Of a stretch of DNA of 64,000 nucleotides, positions 60,924-64,000 are shown piece after piece (the first letter of the stretch is position 1; every line of letters starts with the position of its first letter). This DNA is from Flavobacteriales bacterium (GTDB lineage Bacteria; Bacteroidota; Bacteroidia; Flavobacteriales_F; PHOS-HE28). Below the pieces are notes generated by a model. That model made no database searches. It was not told the DNA's origin and saw only the letters and a program-made list of their open reading frames with translations. The position numbers and the translations under genes were made by a program. Location of the stretch: positions 248,001 through 312,000 of the forward strand of contig JADJAA010000001.1 in NCBI GenBank assembly GCA_016704485.1, in the 5' to 3' direction.

Positions 60924-61352
60924 ATGTACCGCAATCCGGCAATTACCTTGATCATCGTGTGCTGCTTTTTACTGGCAGCTTCTTGCAGGAAAGCAAGGCC
61001 AGGCGGTGTACCATTGACGAATGTGAACATTAGCATAAATGTCAATAACCCTTCTTATGCGGATATTGCGGTAACCGGCGGATGGCTCTATCTCAGCGGT
61101 GGTTCCCAAGGGATCATCGTTTACCGCAGCAGCCCGGATGACTTTGTGGCCATGGACCGGCACTGCCCTTATCAAACCGCGGAACTGTGCAGGGTGATCG
61201 TTGATGACAGCAATATCATTGCCCGGGATACCGCTTGTTGCCAATCCGCCTTTTTGATCCTTGATGGTAGCGTATCCGAAGGTCCAAGTGCACTGCCCTT
61301 ACAACGGTACAATACATCGTTCAACGGAACCACATTGAGGATCTACAACTAA
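60924..61352 (+). CDS. Lipoprotein with a degenerate Rieske-like domain
   Basis: 142-residue predicted lipoprotein: signal NPAITLIIVCCFLLAASC with the lipobox AASC; the ATG at 60924 starts it cleanly. The rest resembles the Rieske fold in layout: beta strands (YADIAVTGGWLYLSGGSQG), then DRHCPYQ, a loop, and ACCQSAFLILDGSVSEGPSA, with LQRYN near the end. A true Rieske site is CxH...CxxH; here only HC and CC are present, so the two iron-ligand His residues are absent or misplaced and an intact 2Fe-2S cluster is unlikely. Bacteroidota have several such proteins. The role is unknown, possibly structural or heme/metal binding. Confidence 0.7.
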   Translation: MYRNPAITLIIVCCFLLAASCRKARPGGVPLTNVNISINVNNPSYADIAVTGGWLYLSGGSQGIIVYRSSPDDFVAMDRHCPYQTAELCRVIVDDSNIIARDTACCQSAFLILDGSVSEGPSALPLQRYNTSFNGTTLRIYN

Positions 61353-61372
61353 AAGCACCTTTCACTCTTCCA

Positions 61373-61410
61373 TAAAAAAAGCCCGGCTGTAACAGCCGGG
61401 CTTTTTGCTT
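61373..61410. terminator. Bidirectional terminator between the lipoprotein and ahcY
   Basis: AAAAAGCCCGGCTGT and ACAGCCGGGCTTTTT form a 15-bp perfect stem with a short loop (AA), with T runs on both strands. Confidence 0.9.
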
Positions 61411-61427
61411 TTAAGTGATCTTTGGAA

Positions 61428-62741
61428 TCAGTAGCGATACGCATCGCTCTTGTACGGACCTTCCTTTGGAACGCCGATATACTTCGCTTGTGTATCGTTC
61501 AACTCTTCCAATTCAACACCGATCTTCTCCAAGTGGAGACGAGCAACTTTCTCGTCAAGATGCTTTGGAAGCACATAGACCTTATTCTCATAATTCCCGT
61601 TGTTGTTCCATAGCTCCAACTGGGCCAACGTTTGGTTGGTAAAGCTGTTGCTCATTACAAAACTCGGGTGGCCTGTTGCACAACCAAGGTTCACCAAACG
61701 GCCTTCAGCAAGGATCAGAATATCCTTCCCATTTATGGTGTACTTATCCACTTGCGGCTTGATCTCAACTTTGGAAGCACCGTGGGTCTTGTTCATCCAA
61801 GCCATGTCGATCTCATTGTCGAAGTGGCCGATGTTACACACGATGGTCTTGTCCTTCATCTTCTCGAAGTGTTCAGCACGAACGATATCCCGGTTACCTG
61901 TGGTCGTTATGATGATGTCCGCACGGTGCACACAATTCCCGAATTTCTTCACTTCGAATCCGTCCATTGCAGCTTGCAACGCGCAGATAGGGTCGATCTC
62001 GGTAACGATAACACGTGCACCTGCACCTGCCAGCGAAGCGGCGGTTCCTTTGCCTACATCACCGTAACCGCAGACCACAGCAACTTTACCGGCCATCATT
62101 ACATCAGTTGCCCGACGGATGGCATCCACTGCACTTTCCTTACAACCGTATTTATTATCGAACTTGCTCTTGGTAACGCTATCATTCACATTGATCGCAG
62201 GCATCACCAATGTTCCGTTCTTTTCACGATCCAACAAACGAAGAACTCCAGTCGTGGTCTCTTCGCTCAGCCCTTTGATGCCTTTGGTCAATTCGGGAAA
62301 TTTATCGAACACCATGTTCGTTAGGTCACCACCATCATCCAGGATCATGTTCAATGGCTTGCCACCTTCGAAACCGAAAATGGTCTGCTCAATACACCAA
62401 TCAAAATCTTTTTCGTTGAGGCCTTTCCATGCAAACACAGGAATTCCTGCTTCTGCAATTGCAGCTGCGGCATGGTCCTGTGTGCTGAAGATGTTACAGC
62501 TGCTCCAGGTCACTTCAGCGCCAAGCTCAACCAATGTTTCGATCAACACGGCTGTCTGAATGGTCATGTGCAAGCAACCTGCAATGCGTGCGCCTTTCAG
62601 CGGCTTCTCTTTACCGAATTCGCTGCGCAAGGACATTAGTCCGGGCATTTCCGCTTCGGCAAGTTCGATCTCTTTTCGACCCCAAGCAGCAAGGGACATA
62701 TCCTTTACTTTGTACTTGAGTTGTTCTTTTGTCTGTGGCAT
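61428..62741 (-). CDS. ahcY: Adenosylhomocysteinase
   Basis: Reversibly splits S-adenosylhomocysteine into adenosine and homocysteine, removing the inhibitory product of methyltransferases. Seen: LHMTIQTAVLIETLVELGAE, the substrate-binding helix; the cofactor-binding GYGDVGKGTAASLAGAGARV; and VTEIDPICALQAAMDG; and the C-terminal HLDEKVARLHLEKIGVELEE with SDAYRY. The start is taken as ATG 62741 (MPQTKEQLKYKVKDM), because the -7 element at 62763-62770 would leave a leader of only a few bases before the upstream ATG at 62753. The 437 residues are normal. Confidence 0.96.
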   Translation of the reverse strand: MPQTKEQLKYKVKDMSLAAWGRKEIELAEAEMPGLMSLRSEFGKEKPLKGARIAGCLHMTIQTAVLIETLVELGAEVTWSSCNIFSTQDHAAAAIAEAGIPVFAWKGLNEKDFDWCIEQTIFGFEGGKPLNMILDDGGDLTNMVFDKFPELTKGIKGLSEETTTGVLRLLDREKNGTLVMPAINVNDSVTKSKFDNKYGCKESAVDAIRRATDVMMAGKVAVVCGYGDVGKGTAASLAGAGARVIVTEIDPICALQAAMDGFEVKKFGNCVHRADIIITTTGNRDIVRAEHFEKMKDKTIVCNIGHFDNEIDMAWMNKTHGASKVEIKPQVDKYTINGKDILILAEGRLVNLGCATGHPSFVMSNSFTNQTLAQLELWNNNGNYENKVYVLPKHLDEKVARLHLEKIGVELEELNDTQAKYIGVPKEGPYKSDAYRY

Positions 62742-62762
62742 GGTCGTATTCATTTGGGGCGG

Positions 62763-62770
62763 CAAAGGTA
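62763..62770 (-). promoter_or_regulatory. -7 element for ahcY
   Basis: TACCTTTG followed by C on the minus strand, a full TAnnTTTG match, about 20 bases before the ATG at 62741. It helps to decide the start codon. Confidence 0.5.
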
Positions 62771-62950
62771 AGGTTTGCATGTGAAACCAGTGGACCTTGG
62801 GTTTTTTTACCACTGTCCCGTTCTTTCTCTCATAGAAGCAGGAACAACCTTTGGGACTTTCATTCGTCCAGCTGTGGACCTTGGTCACTTCAAGGCGACT
62901 TCGTCCCGGCTCAAGGCCCGGAAAGAAGGCCCGGAGTGATCAAACCTCCG

Positions 62951-62958
62951 TAAGTTCG
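62951..62958 (+). promoter_or_regulatory. Possible -7 element for the GGGP synthase gene
   Basis: TAAGTTCG followed by C, ending seven bases before the TTG start at 62966. If used, the transcript would have almost no leader. Confidence 0.35.
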
Positions 62959-62965
62959 CAACGAT

Positions 62966-63703
62966 TTGGAAAGCGTAATTCAGCATATCGTATCTGCAAA
63001 GAACACCGGGCGCAAACTCCTTGCTGTGCTTATAGACCCAGACTTTGGGCAAGATGAAGCGAGGTTGGAACGCACCGTTCAGAATGCCTGTATGGCAAAG
63101 GCGGATCTGCTATTCGTCGGTGGGAGCTTGTTGACTTCCGCTGCGTTCAACAGGTGCGTTGAATTGGTGAAACAATGGAGCGATAGACCGGTCGTGCTGT
63201 TTCCTGGAAGTCCTGCACAATTGAGCAAACATGCAGATGCCGTTCTACTACTCTCCCTGATCAGTGGACGTAACCCTGAGTTGTTGATAGGCCACCATGT
63301 TACGGCAGCACCTACCCTGAAGGCCATGGGTATTGAAACGATCCCCACCGGGTATATGCTGGTGGATGGAGGGAAGCCAACGACAGTAAGTTACGTGAGC
63401 CAAACCTTACCCATACCGCGTGACAAACCTGGTATTGCCGCTTGCACTGCTCTAGCTGGCGAAATGCTGGGCCTACGCACCATCTATATGGATACAGGAA
63501 GTGGCGCGGAATTCACCGTATCTCCTGAAATGATCGCAGCAGTGCGCAATAGCGTGGATCTCCCGATCATTATTGGTGGTGGGATCCGGGATGCGAAGAC
63601 GGCTCGTGCATTGTGTACTGCAGGCGCCGATGTGCTCGTTATCGGAACGGCATTCGAAGAAGACCCGGAGCGGATCTTTGAGATGCGCGAGGCAGTAGCT
63701 TGA
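62966..63703 (+). CDS. Geranylgeranylglyceryl/heptaprenylglyceryl phosphate synthase family protein
   Basis: 245-residue TIM-barrel enzyme that forms an ether bond between sn-glycerol-1-phosphate and a polyprenyl diphosphate. The activity is best known from archaeal membrane lipid synthesis and occurs in a bacterial branch that includes Bacteroidota. Seen: LLAVLIDPDFGQ, the N-terminal strand with the metal/substrate Asp; LLFVGGSLLTSAAF; VVLFPGSPAQLSKHADAVLL; IYMDTGSGAEFTVSPEM; and LPIIIGGGIRDAKTARAL, the phosphate-binding loop. The start is a TTG at 62966 giving MESVIQHIVSA; no ATG lies upstream in a suitable place. PcrB-type and GGGP-type specificity cannot be separated here. Confidence 0.88.
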   Translation: MESVIQHIVSAKNTGRKLLAVLIDPDFGQDEARLERTVQNACMAKADLLFVGGSLLTSAAFNRCVELVKQWSDRPVVLFPGSPAQLSKHADAVLLLSLISGRNPELLIGHHVTAAPTLKAMGIETIPTGYMLVDGGKPTTVSYVSQTLPIPRDKPGIAACTALAGEMLGLRTIYMDTGSGAEFTVSPEMIAAVRNSVDLPIIIGGGIRDAKTARALCTAGADVLVIGTAFEEDPERIFEMREAVA

Positions 63704-63712
63704 ATTGCCTAC

Positions 63713-64000
63713 CTAGGCGAATTTCACGTGGAGCATTTCTCCGAGCAGTTCCGTTTTGTAACGTGGCAGGTCATCTTTCGAAGGACCTTTTATAACGTGG
63801 CCGGTCGTATCGAACGCACTTCCGTGCCAACTACACACCAACTGCCCACCCTTCATTTTTACGGGACCACCTTTGTGTGGACATTTCAACCCGATGGCCT
63901 CATAGGTTCCATCCGTATTCTTGATGACCATGAAGTTATCCGGTGCACCTTTAGCTTTTACCATCGTGTTGCCACTCACATCCAATTGCGCCACTGGAAC
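63713..64000 (-). CDS. Rieske (2Fe-2S) protein, truncated by the window edge
   Basis: The frame is open to the window end; the residues before MAQ are V-P, so the true start lies beyond 64000. Seen: CPHKGGPVKMKGGQLVCSWH, the full cluster-binding pair CPH (Cys and His) and CSWH (Cys-x-x-His), followed by GSAFDTTGHVIKGPS, the GxxFD block. The cluster site is intact, in contrast to the lipoprotein at 60924. It probably acts as a small ferredoxin-type electron carrier or as part of a larger oxygenase or membrane complex; the missing N terminus prevents a choice. Confidence 0.85.
   Translation of the reverse strand, partial: VPVAQLDVSGNTMVKAKGAPDNFMVIKNTDGTYEAIGLKCPHKGGPVKMKGGQLVCSWHGSAFDTTGHVIKGPSKDDLPRYKTELLGEMLHVKFA

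Noticed and set aside
62742..62888. Longer N terminus of adenosylhomocysteinase
   Set aside because: It overlaps the predicted -7 element and adds residues absent from the family.

Overview
The window reads as a chromosomal segment of a free-living Bacteroidota bacterium, most likely of the Flavobacteriales. The main evidence is a set of lineage markers: type IX secretion (T9SS) sorting domains (PNPS-type C termini), PorV/PorQ- and PorG-like outer-membrane barrels, a TonB-dependent receptor with a carboxypeptidase-like N-terminal domain, Bacteroidota domain families (DUF2797, DUF2911, DUF3127, DUF6089, bifunctional nuclease plus UVR), a bacterial GGGP synthase, and recurrent TAnnTT[T/C]GC promoter elements. 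No phage, transposase, CRISPR array or rRNA operon is visible. Gene density is high and most genes are housekeeping.

Layout, left to right. 0-9.4 kb: gluQ-like synthetase, tRNA-Leu(UAA), tRNA-Gly(GCC), mutS, a SpoU methyltransferase, a PorG-like barrel, a TPR/OmpA-like lipoprotein, and a translationally coupled folK-deoxynucleoside kinase pair. 9.6-17 kb: sppA, a kelch protein frameshifted away from its T9SS sorting domain beside a perfect 22-bp inverted repeat, DUF2797, a GH3-type synthetase with an overlapping unknown exported protein, and a second deoxynucleoside kinase. 17-28 kb: energy and transport (membrane pyrophosphatase, pdhB, etfBA, bifunctional nuclease, an NSS transporter with a 45-residue MetS-like partner, a flippase-like membrane protein, a nucleoside transporter). 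28-38 kb: CHAP protein, ClC channel, thyA-folA separated by a palindromic repeat, a lipoprotein, a PIG-L deacetylase, and an accessory patch holding one intact and one decayed four-helix-bundle (S23/IVS-type) gene among direct, tandem and inverted repeats, then a sodium:solute symporter. 38-51 kb: a T9SS cargo protein, SRPBCC and DUF2911 proteins, the protein-quality-control block tRNA-Leu(UAG)-tig-clpP-clpX, a flavin reductase with the SSB-like DUF3127 protein, a glycosyltransferase-flippase pair, ruvC, and greA-HIT. 51-60 kb: one long operon of TonB receptor, 1371-residue surface protein and PorV/PorQ-like barrel. 60-64 kb: a small basic exported protein, a lipoprotein with a damaged Rieske-like motif, ahcY, GGGP synthase and a true Rieske protein cut by the window end.

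The most unusual items are: (1) the frameshifted kelch gene, where the missing base lies in one arm of a perfect palindrome, the expected product of templated quasi-palindrome correction; (2) the four-helix-bundle patch at 32.6-36.5 kb, where the intact gene is bracketed by direct repeats and sits beside an 87-bp tandem array and an inverted copy of the same sequence; (3) the TonB receptor / giant secreted protein / PorV-like operon, which looks like a dedicated surface-export or uptake cassette; and (4) a 45-codon MetS-like subunit overlapping the NSS transporter. All functional statements rest on motif reading without database searches.
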